A DNA stretch of 64,000 nucleotides, taken from NCBI RefSeq assembly GCF_030867095.1, contig NC_081824.1:51308882-51372881 (forward strand). The letters are read 5' to 3'. This stretch comes from Alligator mississippiensis (lineage: Eukaryota; Chordata; Crocodylia; Alligatoridae). The notes under the pieces were generated by a model. The model made no database searches. It was not told the DNA's origin and worked only from the letters and a program-made list of their open reading frames with translations. Shown in pieces: positions 1 to 12,059 of this stretch. The translations under genes and the position numbers were made by a program. The first letter of the stretch is position 1, and the number at the start of each line of letters is the position of its first letter.

Positions 1-1194
1 GATTTTTCTGCTGTCCCCCTGCTTCCCACTCTCCTACTGCCTTTTCCCTGTGACTTCTGCTGCCTTTCTCTGCTTTCCTGCTGCCCCTGCCGCCTTTCAG
101 TCTCTCCTGCTGCTTTTTCTGTGATTTTCTGCTGTCTGTTTCTCTGGTTTCAGGCTTCCCCCCCTGCAGCTTTCCAGACTTCTCTAGCTGCCCTGGAGCC
201 ATCCACTGGCTCCCCCACACCCAGAGCCCCTCTTCAACACCCACACTTTACCTTAGTCCCACTTTCCCTCTCTAGCACCTACTTTTTCAGCTCCCCCGTA
301 GCTCTGGCTCCAGTCCCAGCCTCTGTGCTGGCATGCTTCCCTGTTCTGCAGGCTTTGGGTGTTGTCTTTCAATCAATTAAGATCAATTAACCTAAAGTTA
401 CCCCCAAGCCTCAGTTCTTCAGCCCAGGCCCCTGCAGTCTACTGGTTCTAATCTCAGTCCTGGGAATTTTAAATCCTTACACTTTTACTTTCTTACCTTA
501 ACCTTTCCCCAGGTATCCCAAGTACACCAAGCATATACATACATACACATCACAACACCCAATTTAGGAACTCACCTATGTTTATGTGTAGGTGGGTGGT
601 ATGTGTGTGAATTAATATACATATATATAGATAGTGTGTGTGTGGTATATGAATTAGTAATCCATGTATGTGTATTGGATATGCAGGTGTTGGTAACTGG
701 TAACTGATTCTGTCTAAATGTGGGGGGGGGGGTGTAGCGTGTATGGGCTTAAACTGGTACTAGGTGTGCATGAACCTAGACTAATTATTTTGAACATGTG
801 TGTATCTGAGCTGCTAGTGTATGTATGCCTAGTAGGGGTGTATGCACCTAGTGAGTGTATGTGTGCTTAACTGATTTTTATGTGTGCATGTGCAATTGTA
901 CACCACACCCTCCTGTCTAACAGCGCAATATTGAGATCCTGAGTGTTGGCCTGACCCCTGAGGGCAACAACTGCATTTTATATCTCTTGCCAGCTGCATC
1001 TCAAATTATGCCTTGGCCTTCCTAATTTTATCCCTGCATGTCTGTGTGGCAGTCTTAGACTCTTTCCTAGTACTATGACCAAGTTTCTGCTTATCACAGT
1101 ATTCTTTTTGAGTTTCAATTCAATGAAGAGATGGTGTCTGGTAAGGGTGGACTACTGTTCCACTTCCCATTCTTCTTTTGCATCAGGATAGCTT
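1..1194. other. Intergenic, low-complexity DNA
   Basis: No gene is visible. Positions 1-140 are pyrimidine-rich with irregular CTGCTG steps. Positions about 530-910 are rich in TG/CA and TATA dinucleotides, with a run of ten or more G at about 722. The only longer open frame here (121-390) is a low-complexity Pro/Ser/Leu frame with no recognisable domain. Confidence 0.6.
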
Positions 1195-1440
1195 GCTCCT
1201 GTGCCCTTAAAAAGCCTTCTTAAAGTACAGACAGCTCTCCTTGATATCTTTACCCCTCAGAATTGCTTCCCTAGGGATCCTGCCCACCAGTTCCCCGAGT
1301 TTGCTAAAGTTTGCTTCTTTGAAGTCCAGTTTCTTTATTCTGCTTCTCTCCTTTCTTCCTTTTGTTAGGATCTTAAACTCTATCATTTCATGGTCACTGC
1401 CACCTATGTTGCCTGCCACCTTCACAGATCCTCACAGGTT
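1195..1440 (-). mobile_element. CR1 LINE fragment, end of endonuclease region
   Basis: The minus strand reads a peptide with the motif SDHEMIEFKI followed by KLDFKEANFSKL. This matches the C-terminal part of the CR1 ORF2 apurinic-type endonuclease, where SDH is a conserved catalytic motif, and the linker before the reverse transcriptase. It is a short internal piece. The solo LTR at 1469 was inserted just beside it, so it was here first. It diverges from the other CR1 copies and probably belongs to an older subfamily. Confidence 0.75.
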
Positions 1441-1468
1441 GAGAGCAGCTTTCCCCCTAGTTGGCCTA

Positions 1469-2347
1469 TGTCACGGGACGGGGTCTCTAAGGATGGCTGT
1501 GTTACCCCTAAAGCCCCTCAACCGTGCCAATTTGGCCTGCTGGGCACTCTCAGTTCTCACCCGCCCCATCTTGATGGATTTATAGTATAGGGAGGCTGCC
1601 TTTAAGTCCTCTTGGACACAGTTTGATGGACTCTGAACCCCATGGGTTCCCAGACCCCTTGTGAGTCCCGCTTCAAAATAGATGTTACAAGACACCATAG
1701 CCTTATAGGCTATATGCGTGGTTCCAACCGCCCCTTTACCATGCCCCAAGCCTCGCAGATGGCACCGATGTTGTCCTGTCTAGGCCTTGCTGTAATTGGC
1801 CCCCTTGTCCTCTCTCTGGGCTCTCCACAGCCCTGTCACTGTGCCTCACTGATGCCAGGGTCTGTGCACTCCAAATGCTGTGCTCTCTCTGGCACCAGGG
1901 TCCCCATGCTGCAGTGGGCCCCACATTGAGGCCTTCTCCTTCCCCAAATAGCCTCACCCAAATCACCGGTATTATAAACAGAAATCAACATGCAAGCTCC
2001 AAGACTATAACATAACTCAAGCTGCCCAGCTATAACATAATTCAAGCCACACAGGGCATGCTCTGTCCCTCAACAGTACCACAAGCTGCACCTGCGGTCA
2101 GTCCTCTCCCCTTTGCTTCTCCTGGGAGAGCTCCTTCCCCCTTGGCTGCTAACAGAGAACTGCCTTCCCGGCTTCAGCCCTGGGGTTTATATATGAGTCA
2201 GGCCCTGCCCCTTCTGGTCAGCTGATCGCTGGCAGGTGTGGGCTAACTAGCTTGTCCTGGCTGCCCTGGTAACCAGCAGCTGGGGGCTCCCAACTGACTG
2301 CATTTCCAGACCTTAAAAGGAGCAGGACACCCTAGTGCCCTGCGACA
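1469..2347 (-). mobile_element. Solo LTR, family L1 copy 1, with 5-bp TSD
   Basis: The element begins TGTCACGGGA and ends CCCTGCGACA, so it has TG..CA termini. A perfect 5-bp target duplication GCCTA flanks it (1464-1468 and 2348-2352), as expected for LTR retroelement integration. On the minus strand a TATA-like box lies at about 2186-2193. No internal retroviral coding region remains, so this is a solo LTR. Copies 2 (3364-4265) and 3 (15155-16142) share its ends and many internal blocks, including the phrase at 1739-1762. Confidence 0.8.
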
Positions 2348-2352
2348 GCCTA

Positions 2353-3363
2353 CCATCTATATCAAAAGTTATCCACAACACACAAGAATTTGCTGGACTG
2401 TTTGTGCACTGCTGGGTTTCCTTCCCAGAAGATGTCCCAATAATTAAAATCCTCCATGAGAACCCGGTCCTGTGATTTTGGAAGCTTCTGTCAATTGTCT
2501 GTATGTATATGTACGTATGTACATACATACGTATATATAAAACTGTTTGTATATACATATGTAAAATAAAGGAAAAACCTTTAACATGACACCTAGAGAT
2601 GAAAAAGAACTTCCAATATTAAAGCTACCTGTTCTACCAGAGGCCCCAATTAATTGTTGTGACAACTTTTGCTCATGCACTCTACATGTGGTTTAAAATA
2701 AATCATAAATGAGTCATTCATCCAGATTTCAGTGTTTATTTTTCCACTTGCTATGAATTCTGTGTTATTTTTTTATCTTAATAACTGTGTTGTTATTACA
2801 TTTGGAAAGCATAGGAGATGTCATCCTGGGAGTAAATGTGATTATGCCATGTCTACCCATGATCTAAGGGTGACAGATGTATACCTATCCTGAATATTCT
2901 TCATGTCAGATATCACAAGCAGAAAAATAATGTGGTCTTTTGGGATGGCATATTACTAATGATATTCCTGCAGCTGTAAAGTTTGGGAAGTGTACTCTGT
3001 TTTATATGCATCTACAATGCTAAATGATGTAGAGAAATAAAATTACTATTCTGTCAATAAATAGTAACAAGATACAGGCATTTCAGTTGCACTGTTTACA
3101 TACATAAACTAAAAAGTGAAGACAATCTAAGCAGGACTAGATTATGGTTTTAACTTCCCTAATGTTTATACACTTCAATTTTCATAAGAACAAACCAATA
3201 CTGTTTCTTTTAATGTCAAATAGTCGGTTTCTTAAGGTATACATTTTGTTAACTGGTATGTGTTAATTCATAGTCAAACAGTAACAATATAGGAATTTGA
3301 CTAGAGTACATTGCTTTAAGTACTACGCTTGATCTGAGCCTTCAAGAGGGTGAGAAGTGATGG
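2353..3363. other. Unassigned AT-rich intergenic DNA
   Basis: AT-rich DNA with short TATG/CATA microsatellite-like stretches at about 2500-2560. I see no coding motif, RNA gene or recognisable repeat end. Confidence 0.5.
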
Positions 3364-4265
3364 TGTAGCAGGATGGGGTACTTAGGGGTGGCTGTGTTAC
3401 TCCCAGGTCCTTAACCGTGCCAGTCTTTCTCCCTACATACACCCTTGTTCTCGCCCACGTCTTTTGGTATAATAAATATAGGGAGGCTGCCCTTGAGCTT
3501 TGGTTTTGGACACAGTCGGGCTAGATCCTATTAACTCTGTTGTTTCTACCCCTCTTTTGATGTCCTGCTTCACTGTGGATGGTTCCCGCTTCTCTCAGCC
3601 TTATGGGCCGTATGCATGGCTCCAGCCACCCCTTTACCATGCCCCAAGCCTCGCAGATGATACAGGCATTGTCTGGCCTAAGCCTCATATTAATTCGGCC
3701 CCATGTCCTCGTCAGCCTCTCTGCAGACCTGTCTCTTGTGCCCTCTCTGGTGCCGGGCTCCCCACACCCCTGTCTCAAGTGCCACACTCCCTCTGGCGCC
3801 GGGATCTGTGCCCCAGCAAAATGCTGTGCCCTTTCTGGCACCAGAGTCCGTGCCCCCCCAAAATGCTGCACCCTCTGGTGCTGGGGTCCCCACCCTGCAG
3901 TGGGCCCCAGTGAAGCCTCCTCCTTCCCCTAATAGCCTCACCCCCTCTGAGGCTGAGTGCCTAGTAGGCAAGGATACCCTATGGTCTCCTGGTGTCCCCT
4001 TTGTTCTAAGGGTAGCGTATCTACTGGCTACCACATCTCTGGGCCCTTCCTTCTCTTAAAGGCTCCTTCCCCTTTGGCTGCTGGTAAAAGACTAACTACC
4101 TTGTCCCAGCCCTGGAGTTTATATGGGCCTAGGGCCCTGCCTCCTCCTGCCAGCTGACCAGGTGCAGGTGCGGCCAATTCCCTCATTAACCAGTTGTCCT
4201 GGCAACCTGCACCTGGGTTCTTATCTCTGCTCTAAGGGGAGTAGGCACCTTAGTGCCCTGCTACA
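3364..4265 (-). mobile_element. Solo LTR, family L1 copy 2
   Basis: It starts TGTAGCAGGATGG and ends TAGTGCCCTGCTACA, collinear with copy 1 over most of its length. The flanks GATGG and GATTG are a 5-bp duplication with one mismatch. A TTTATA block at about 4118 is the minus-strand TATA-like box. The centre (about 3740-3910) holds several degenerate direct repeats built on CTCTGGCACCGGG-like phrases, which make copies of the family vary in length. Confidence 0.75.
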
Positions 4266-4314
4266 GATTGTTATGCACTTTACCAAACACAGATCCATGG
4301 AGAAGTATTTAAGC

Positions 4315-5538
4315 CAGTAGTTTTCAACTAGTGCACTGTGAGGCTGCCCTAAGAGCTGCTGTGGCAACAGTAAACAGGAAAAACTGTCTGTAATAAGGCT
4401 CAACTCCAAGGGTGGCCATGATGCTCCTGAAGCTCCTGCAGCCCTTGCCAACCCGGCTCTCTTTGGGCACTCTCCCCTTCTCTTCTGCCACACCTTGATG
4501 AAATGATACTCTCAAAAAAGAGAAGCTACCCCAGGGCTTCCCAAATCAGATGTCCTCATAAGCACCAATGTCTCTGCTCATCTCCTTAAAGGCTAATTAC
4601 ATGGTCTCCATCCTTCCCAGTACCCATGCCCATGCTTCACAGATGTCCCACATACTAATGAATCATAACCGCCTCTTCAGGCTACAATCTTGGTCTGCAG
4701 TTGTGGCCTTCCTGACCTTCAGTCCTTCTCCTTAAACCCTAGCCCCGCTTCTAGGCCAGTTGAGACCCATGGGTTCTCCAGCCACACCAGTCTCTGGCTA
4801 TGGCTTGTCTTGGCCTTTGGCCCTTCCTGAGCCCTGGCCCTACTCTTAGGGCAGTGAGACCTACGGGCACCCTGGCCTGAGCTGCTCCTGGGCCCTCTGT
4901 TCTCTTCTCTCTCTGGGCCTGTTGGAACCTCCTTTTCTTCCCTTAGTCCCTTTCACAAACCACCAGATGCTTCCCAGACCTAAGACTGCCTACCCCAGAC
5001 ATACTTAGTAGAAGTCAGGGTCACTTTCCCAGCAGCTCATTCAGGAGCTGCCTCCCTTTCAACTACCCTGCCTAGCTCAAGCCCTAGGCTTATATTCTGC
5101 TAGCCCTGCCCCTTTAGCTTTTGTTATCCCCTGCCACACTTGCAGACTGCTTCTCACACAGCCTGCCTTTTTTTAAAGTAGCAGAAGCACCAAGATTCCT
5201 GCTACATTGCCTCACACGTTCCCTCTACACTAGGGCTCTCTAATCAGCCTAAAACAGGCAGCATTTCCTTTTGCTGTTCATAGCTTCCTGGTCTAGCACT
5301 CCTTACATTTCTCCTGGAAACGTGCTGGTGTAACTGTCCCATCCACTTTTGTTTCCAAGAGGACCAGACCAGATAGGATTACACAGCACAAGGCAGCTTT
5401 AGGCTGATTAGAGAGACCTAATGCAAGAGCCCTTCCTGGAGCAGTTTCTGAAAAATGGTGGTTCTCAGCCAGGCATGCCACTACATTAAAAAAAGTGGAG
5501 GTGGGGTGCTGTGACCCTGAAACGGCTGAGAATCACTG
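4315..5538. mobile_element. hAT-type DNA transposon, non-autonomous, 1.2 kb
   Basis: The left end CAGTAGTTTTCAACTAG and the reverse of the right end, CAGTGATTCTCAGCCG, are imperfect terminal inverted repeats of hAT (Charlie-like) type. They are flanked by a perfect 8-bp target duplication ATTTAAGC (4307-4314 and 5539-5546). No transposase frame is visible, so it is a non-autonomous copy. It sits 49 bp from the end of the neighbouring solo LTR. Confidence 0.8.
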
Positions 5539-5546
5539 ATTTAAGC

Positions 5547-6540
5547 CCATTAGACACTGGAAAAAAACAAAAACAGTACATGCAATAGTCAAGTCTGACA
5601 CACTTTCATTATCCTATGATACTGGAATATGATACAAGCATCATCTGAGAGAGAATAAGGCCCAACAGGTAATATGTGGAGAGGTAGAAACTAAAATTAG
5701 TCAACCACTCAGTCTTTATTTACAAGAAGATACATACTATACTATGGAATGTATCATCCAAGACATGACAATATTAAGTTACATATGAAGTGCTCAATTG
5801 CTCATACATCAGTTTTCTTCTTGCAAAACTCTCAAAATACAAGGATTTTACATACACTATCTGCATGTGCATGCATCCACATGTGTGAGAGAATGTGAAC
5901 CCCCAACCCAGTCCAAGAGTTGAATCTAAATATTCAGGTTGGGTATTTGAACCTCAAATCAACTCACTGGTTGGTACAAGATTAAATATCACCCCATTGA
6001 GATACAGCAACTACCATAATTAAGAGAAAATACATGAACATAGGAAAATAATTTTTGCCATAATACAAGCTGGTATATGATTTTTGTAGAAAGGAAGAAA
6101 TGGCCTTGGGTAAATGATTCCTTTTGCTTGCTATTGATACTGATGTCTTACATTTGACATTTGGATTTTTCCTACTAAAGTAAATGCATTACTATTACAC
6201 AGCCATCCTTCATTTTGTTCCTTTTTTCTAAATTAAATCAATTATTTAAATGGAGATGGATAGCTCAGTGCATTTTAGACTGGATCCAAAGACATTTGCT
6301 TTGATCGGGTCCAAATTCATCTTTCAGTTAAAGAGGATGCACTGCAAATCAGTCTGGGCTTTGAGTTACCCACCAGGACATTCAGACAGAAGACAAAGTT
6401 CTACTTAAGTAACTGTTATTGTCTTCATACTTCCTTTCATGACAGAGATAGCATTAGATTCTTTCATGGCTGAAAATTCAAATTTTTGCCTAGTGTGCAC
6501 TCTGCATTTCTGATGTGTTCTTTCACAGAGTGGGTTGCAC
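5547..6540. other. Unassigned AT-rich intergenic DNA
   Basis: No gene or complete repeat recognised, apart from the tRNA-like SINE remnant listed at 6252-6340. Confidence 0.45.
6252..6340 (+). repeat. Possible tRNA-derived SINE remnant
   Basis: ATAGCTCAGTGC near 6260 resembles a pol III A box and GGGTCCAAATTC near 6307 resembles a B box, about 50 bases apart as in a tRNA-like SINE head. No tail or target duplication was found, so the call is weak. Confidence 0.35.
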
Positions 6541-9245
6541 CATAGAATCATAGAATCGTAGAAGTAGGGTCGGAAGGGACCTTGTAGATCTTCAAGTCCG
6601 ACCCTCTGCCTGGGCAGGAGGGAAACTGGGCTCAAGTGACCCCAGCCAGGTAGGCATCGAGCCACTTCTTAAAGACCCCCAGGGTAGGAGCCAGCACCAC
6701 TTCCCTTGGAAGTTGGTTCCAGATCCTAACCACCCTAACTATGAAGTAGTTCCTACAGATTTCTAACCTAAACCTACTCTCCAAAAACTTGTGGCTGTTA
6801 TTCCTTGTTATCCCGGGGGGTGCTAGGGGAAACAAGGTCCCCCCTACTGAGTTTATAGACGGTCACCAGGTCCCCCCTCAGCCTTCTCCTGTAAAGGCTG
6901 AACAGGCTCAGGTCCTGTAGCCTCTCATTGTAGGGTCTGCCCTGCTGTCCCCGGATCATGCGGGTGGCCCTCCTCTCAATGTTGTCCACATCCCTCTTGA
7001 AGTGGGGTGCCCAGAACTGGACACAGTACTCCAGCTGTGGCCTGACCAGTGTTGCGTAGAGGGGGAGGATCACCTCCTTGGCCCTACTTGAGATGCACCT
7101 GTGGATGCACGATAAGGTCCGGTTAGCCCAGCCGACCGTGACCTCGCATTGTCGGCCCATGTTCATCTTGGAGTCAATGATGACTCCAAGATCCCTTTCT
7201 GCCTCCGTGCTCTCAAGAAGGGAGTTTCCCATCTTATAAGTATGCTGCCGGTTACTACTGCCCAAGTGCAGCACTCTGTACTTGTCCATATTAAAACACA
7301 TCCTGTTTTTGTTACCCCACCCTTGCAACCTATCCAGGTCTTGCTGCAGTCTTTCCCTCCCTACCAGCATGCCCACCTCACCCCAAATCTTGATATCATC
7401 AGCAAATTTGAACAGGTTGCTTTTCACCCTGTCATCCAAATCGCTGATAAAGAAATTGAACAGTGCAGGCCCAAGGACCGAGCCCTGGGGGACTCCGCTG
7501 CCCACTTCCCCCCAGGTCAAATATGACCTGTCCACCACCACCCTCTAAGTATGACTCTTCAGCCAATTAGCAATCCATCTGACTGTGTAGGCATTGATGC
7601 CACAGTCACCTAGCTTTTTAATGAGGTTGGGGTGGGAGACAGTGTCAAAGGCCTTGCTGAAGTCCAGAAAGACTACATCCACGGCGATACCGGCATCCAA
7701 TGCTTTTGTGACCTGATCGTAAAAGGCAATCAGGTTGGTCTGACATGACCTGCCCCTAATGAAACCATGCTGGTTGCCCTTCAGCATCATCCCCGATGCT
7801 GGCCCATCACAGATGTGCTCCTTGATGATCTTCTCAAAGAGTTTCCCCAGGATTGAGGTAAGACTGATGGGCCTATAGTTGCCCGGGTCCTCCCTCCTCC
7901 CTTTCTTAAAGATGGGGACGACATTGGCTATCTACCAATCATCTGGCACCTGGCCTGAGCACCACGAGCGCTCATAAAGCCGTGCCAAGGGCCCAGCAAT
8001 AACCCCTGCTAGCTCCCTCAACACCCTGGGGTGGACAGCATCTGGACCTGCTGACTTGAACACGTCCAGCCCCTCCAGAAGCACTCTAACCCGGTCCTCC
8101 TCAACCTTAGGTCTTGAGGCGTTCCCCTCGAGTCCGTCTTGAAACACGGTGGGGGAGTCCTGGTCTCTGCACAAGAAAACGGAGGTGAAGAATTTGTTAA
8201 AGAGGTCTGCCTTCTCCTCTGGCGCAACCACCAGATTGCCCAGCGCATCTTGCAGGGGCCCCACATTTCCAGGTACCTTCTTCATCCTCCCTATATATTT
8301 GAAAAAGGACTTTTTATTATCTTTGATCTTGGACGCTAGTCCTAGCTCTATGTCCGCCTTAGCTTTCCTAACAGCCCCACTATAGGCCCGAGCCGTGGAG
8401 GTATACTCTTCTTTGGAGATAGCCCCCCCTTCCACTGGGTGTACTCCGCCCTTTTGGCAACCAGGCATTCCCGGACTTCCTTGGTGAGCCAGGGCGCTCT
8501 TGCCCCCCTTGCTTCTTGTTGGGATTATCACCCCTTGGGCCCTGAGTATCGTCTCCTTAAGGAACGACCACTCATCTTGGGCACTGAGTTCCCCTGCCCT
8601 CGAGAACCCCAGCGCCTCTCCCACCAATCTCCTCAACTCCTTGAAGTTGGCCCTCTTGAAGTCTAGGGCTACCGCCTTGCTGCAGGCCCTTGACACCCTG
8701 CGCTGGATGATGAATTCCAGCAAGCGATGATCGCTGTCACCCAGGTGGTCAAGGACCTGGAGCCCCCTTACCAGATCATTGGCTGTGGCCAGGACCAGGT
8801 CCAACAGGGCATTTCCTCTGGTGGGACTGTGTACCTCCTGGGTTAAGTGGAGGTCCTGTATCTTGGCCAGGAACCTCCTGGAACGGTCCGACCTGGCTGA
8901 CTGCTCCTCCCAGTAGATGTCCGGGTAATTTAGATCACCCGTGACAACTACATCCCTTGCCTTAAGTGCCTCTGCAAGCTGGCCCAAAAATTCCCAGTCC
9001 AGCTCCTCCCCTTGGTTGGGGGGTCTGTAGTAGACCCCCACCGTTAAATCCCTCTCCCCACGACCCCCTTGTATCTTGACCCAGAGCACTTCAGCTTTCC
9101 CCTCCTCTGACCCCATTTTGCTGGCAGAAGATGTGTATTGCTTTTGACATAGAGCTCCACACCCCCTCCCTTCCTTCCTTCTCTATCCCTCCTGTAGAAC
9201 CATCATAGACCAGTTTGCGCCATGGCCTCGATTTCATGAGCTTTC
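6541..9245 (-). mobile_element. CR1 LINE, 2.7 kb, 5'-truncated, ORF2 broken
   Basis: A long CR1 copy read on the minus strand. From 5' to 3' it shows the C-terminal part of the endonuclease (VYYRPPNQ, DLNYPDIYW, SDHRLLEF), the reverse transcriptase ([30 protein letters not shown], catalytic FADD in FADDIKIW) and the C-terminal motif [18 protein letters not shown]. It ends at 6541 in the ATAGAATC-type repeats that mark CR1 3' ends. The frame from 9116 to 6798 stays in register but has nonsense codons at 7932-7934 (a conserved Lys codon turned TAG) and 7545-7547, then a frameshift near 6835. Upstream of 9116 the endonuclease N-terminus is also broken. It is dead but relatively young. Confidence 0.9.
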
Positions 9246-10394
9246 TGTCAAACAAGGCATAGTTGGTTTAGGTCAACCAAGAGATGCTTTCTGTGTTTCT
9301 CTTGTATTTGAAAGACTGGCTATTAAGTAAAACTCTCTCAGCTATATGCAGTATACTGGTATTTCTTACAAGGACCTTGCCAGCAGCCAGTAGCAAGGAA
9401 ATTCCTACATATGAAATTATTACTTTTTTCTTCGACAATAAAAGCAGCTCTATTCATGGGGGACAGTTCCTTTATGGTAAACCAGCTGAAAGAGCTTGGT
9501 AGAACATTGAATTTTAGCAGTCCAGTTGTACAAGCCTTAGTGAGATTAGCATCAGAACAAAGTGCCTTGCTGGATGAAAGCAATGTGCTTACCTTTTCAG
9601 TTTCTAAAATAAGGTAGTTGGCAAGAATTTCTCTGATAGCATATTGAGGTATTTTATCAATAGCTTCATCACTGATGCTTTCATGCATCCTATTGTTAAA
9701 GTTGAGTAGACTATTAAAACTGTAAGATGACATTTCTAATGTTTTTTTTTTCCTTTTAAAAGGTGTTTCCATCCAAATTCATAACACAAATGTAACTAAT
9801 TGGAAGAGGTTCATATGGTATTTTAAGCACATCATAGAATCTCATGTCATTTTGCCTGATTCCTGGCTTTGAATTACCTGCTAGGTCATTCAGCCATATA
9901 GAGGGTGCCGTTCACTTCTTTCTGAACAGATATAATGCTCTTAAATAAAGTTCACTCTGTGGTTCAGAATGAGTACCAACTAAATAGAAAGAAGCAGGAT
10001 ATCAGGACAATGGTAATAAGAGAAAAACTAATTAATAAAAGGCTTTAATTGGCTGAAAAAAAATTATGTTAAAGAGACACTGGAGGGGAAAAAAGAACCC
10101 AAAAACTGACATGAACTCTATTTTTGTATTTTCATGTCCCCAGTGACACTGGCTGATGGCATAAGCAAACATTTATGTCATTAACACTTGGGAAAAACAC
10201 CTCTATTCCCTAGAACTCCTTTTGGTATGACACGTACAAAACCTCAGGCTCAAATGGTATCTCTCAAGCAACAGACTACCTACCTCCTGTTCTCACCATG
10301 GCACCAGGCCTTATAATGGACCTGGATGCTGGTTGTGTTCCTTCAGCACAGACCACATCATCACTGAACAAAATGATGTGGCGTGACAGCGAGC
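9246..10394. other. Unassigned intergenic DNA
   Basis: No recognised repeat. It contains one long minus-strand open frame (9338-9772), listed separately. Confidence 0.4.
9338..9772 (-). CDS. Unrecognised 144-codon open frame, possibly part of an exon
   Basis: I do not recognise this frame. Its first third (about 9590-9720 on the minus strand) has a balanced, protein-like composition. It is bounded by a possible acceptor ending TCTTACAG near 9723 and a possible donor AAG|GTAAGC near 9596. The frame remains open through that donor. No zinc finger, kinase, membrane or transposase motif is visible. It could be an exon of an unknown minus-strand gene, a processed relic or a chance frame in AT-rich DNA. 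I favour chance or relic. Confidence 0.15.
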   Translation of the reverse strand: METPFKRKKKTLEMSSYSFNSLLNFNNRMHESISDEAIDKIPQYAIREILANYLILETEKVSTLLSSSKALCSDANLTKACTTGLLKFNVLPSSFSWFTIKELSPMNRAAFIVEEKSNNFICRNFLATGCWQGPCKKYQYTAYS

Positions 10395-11215
10395 TTGGTA
10401 TATCTGTTACTTTAAGAGGAAAGGCTAGGGGAGAAGTAGCCTGCAGGTGGCAAGGGGGAGAGGAGGGTGATTAGAAAGTCACCTGATCAGATGGGGTGGG
10501 GCTTGAGGCATATAAACCCAGGGCTAGGATTACCATGTGTCTGGGTTTTCCTGGACATGTCCTCTTTTTTGGCCCCCTGTGTGGGCAGGTTTTTTTCACC
10601 ATGTGAGCAAATGTCTGGGCTTTTGCTCTGCCTCTGCTTTTCCTGGGCACTTCCAGCTTGGCTGCTTAGGGCTGGGAGCAGCGGAGCAAGATGATTGGCT
10701 GTCAGGGGATCACATGCTCTGCAGTGGAGCAGCAGGGCAAGGTGATTGGCTGTTGGGGTATCCCCTCTCTTACAAGCTGTTTGCAGGTAAGAGAGAGACA
10801 CAGAGACAGAGAGAGTACATGCGCTTGCATGCAAGTTGTGTGGGCAGCGGGGCTGGGGTGGGGGCAGGGGCTGCAAGTCAGGAGTGCAATGCACTGGCAG
10901 GCCTGGGGGGGGGCAGTGGGCTGCAGGTCCAGAGTAAGAGACACCAGCAGGCCCAGGGGCACTGAGGTGGCTTAGGAATGAGGGGCAGAGGCAGGGCCCA
11001 GGCATATCACTGCCCTCTGCCCAATCATATAACCCTTCCCCCTCTTCTCCCTCCCACCCCTCCTCCCTCCCAACAGGTGTCCTCTTTTTTGGAAATATGG
11101 TAACCCTACCCAGGGCCTGAGCTGGTCAGGCAGTCTTCTCCTGAGTGCCACAAGGAGAGGAGCTCCTGGATTAGCATTGGAGTTGGGTAAGTGGCAGAGG
11201 CACGCCTTGACAGAG
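10395..11215 (+). mobile_element. LTR-like fragment interrupted by a hAT element
   Basis: The plus strand around 10490-10524 reads GGGGCTTGAGGC then TATAAACCCAGGGC. This closely resembles the TATA region of the family L1 LTR (TATAAACCCCAGGG at 15331). The downstream part (11109 onward) resumes after the inserted hAT element. The outer boundaries are not defined. Confidence 0.45.
10525..11108. mobile_element. hAT-type element, 584 bp, with perfect 8-bp TSD
   Basis: The ends are TAGGATTACCAT on the left and, reversed, TAGGGTTACCAT on the right. Both ends also carry GTCCTCTTTTTT blocks in opposite orientation. The perfect target duplication CCCAGGGC flanks it (10517-10524 and 11109-11116). The interior is GC-rich and has no transposase, so it is non-autonomous. 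It landed directly downstream of a TATAAA box of an LTR-like sequence. Confidence 0.85.
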
Positions 11216-11218
11216 ATA

Positions 11219-11868
11219 GTGTTAAGTAGTTAGCTCAAAATGAGCAAGACCTTTGTAAGAGGGGGCAAGGCAAGACATGTTTATTGATTAAGTACTTAGT
11301 GTACATGCACACACACACACACACTCATATGCTGATTTCTGTTCTGTGCTGGTATATGTCACCAGTCTCATTGGTGCTCAAGTCAACTTAGGCCAGCTAA
11401 GTTGATCACAAGTGGGAGTCAGGCTTCTGTCGGTCCATCTCATCAGCTGAACCAATGCTCCAGAATGTTATGCAGAACAAGACCCAAAATTGACACGTCT
11501 CACCCCACCTTTGATAGTCTTGTCAATTCAGTCAGTCCTCTGGGCTTTTGCTGTGTTATCACTGTGTTCCTCCTTGAAGGCAGATTGATGTTGTTCTCTC
11601 TTTGTTCTGGAGAGGATTCTTTTTGTCTTGGTCTTTTATCTGTCTGCATTCTTCACCCAGTCACCAAGTGTTGCTTTCCTTTTCCACAAACACACTCTCA
11701 CCCATGCAGCGTACAAAGGAGTGAAAGGTTGAGAAGCGCTTATGTCAAGCTACAGAGCAATACAAAATGGAGTTTCTTAAGGCAGTGCAAAACTCAAGAA
11801 AATACACAAAAAAGCATCAAAATAATACACAAGATTAAGGCAATAGGCAAAAGTCTATACCCTTGTTA
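11219..11868 (-). repeat. Inverted ~600-bp repeat, left arm (LTR-like)
   Basis: Read on the minus strand, this block is collinear with 13085-13690 on the plus strand. Shared landmarks are GCCTTAAGAAACTCC, AGCAAAAGCCCAGAGGACTG and ACTTAATCAATAAA. By eye the two arms are about three quarters identical. The AATAAA near the sense 3' end suggests an LTR or other retroelement 3' end. A (CA)n run of about 22 bases lies at 11305-11327. The 168-codon plus-strand frame over this block has no support as a gene. Confidence 0.65.
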
Positions 11869-12059
11869 TTTACCTAATCTAAAGCTGGTATTTATTCCAT
11901 TTGCATAACATTCCTTTCATTTGCATAACAATAGGCCTAGGGCTTACAGGGATAGAGCCTGAGCCCAGGAGGGGCTGAGAAGAGAAGGCTTGGGGCCCAG
12001 AGATCTGTAGCCCACAGTGGGGTGTATGTTAGCAGAGCCAGGAAGCCTGAAGGTCTCAC

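Noticed and set aside
11402-11908. 168-codon plus-strand open frame
   Set aside because: It runs antisense over the left arm of the inverted repeat, and the other arm does not keep it open.
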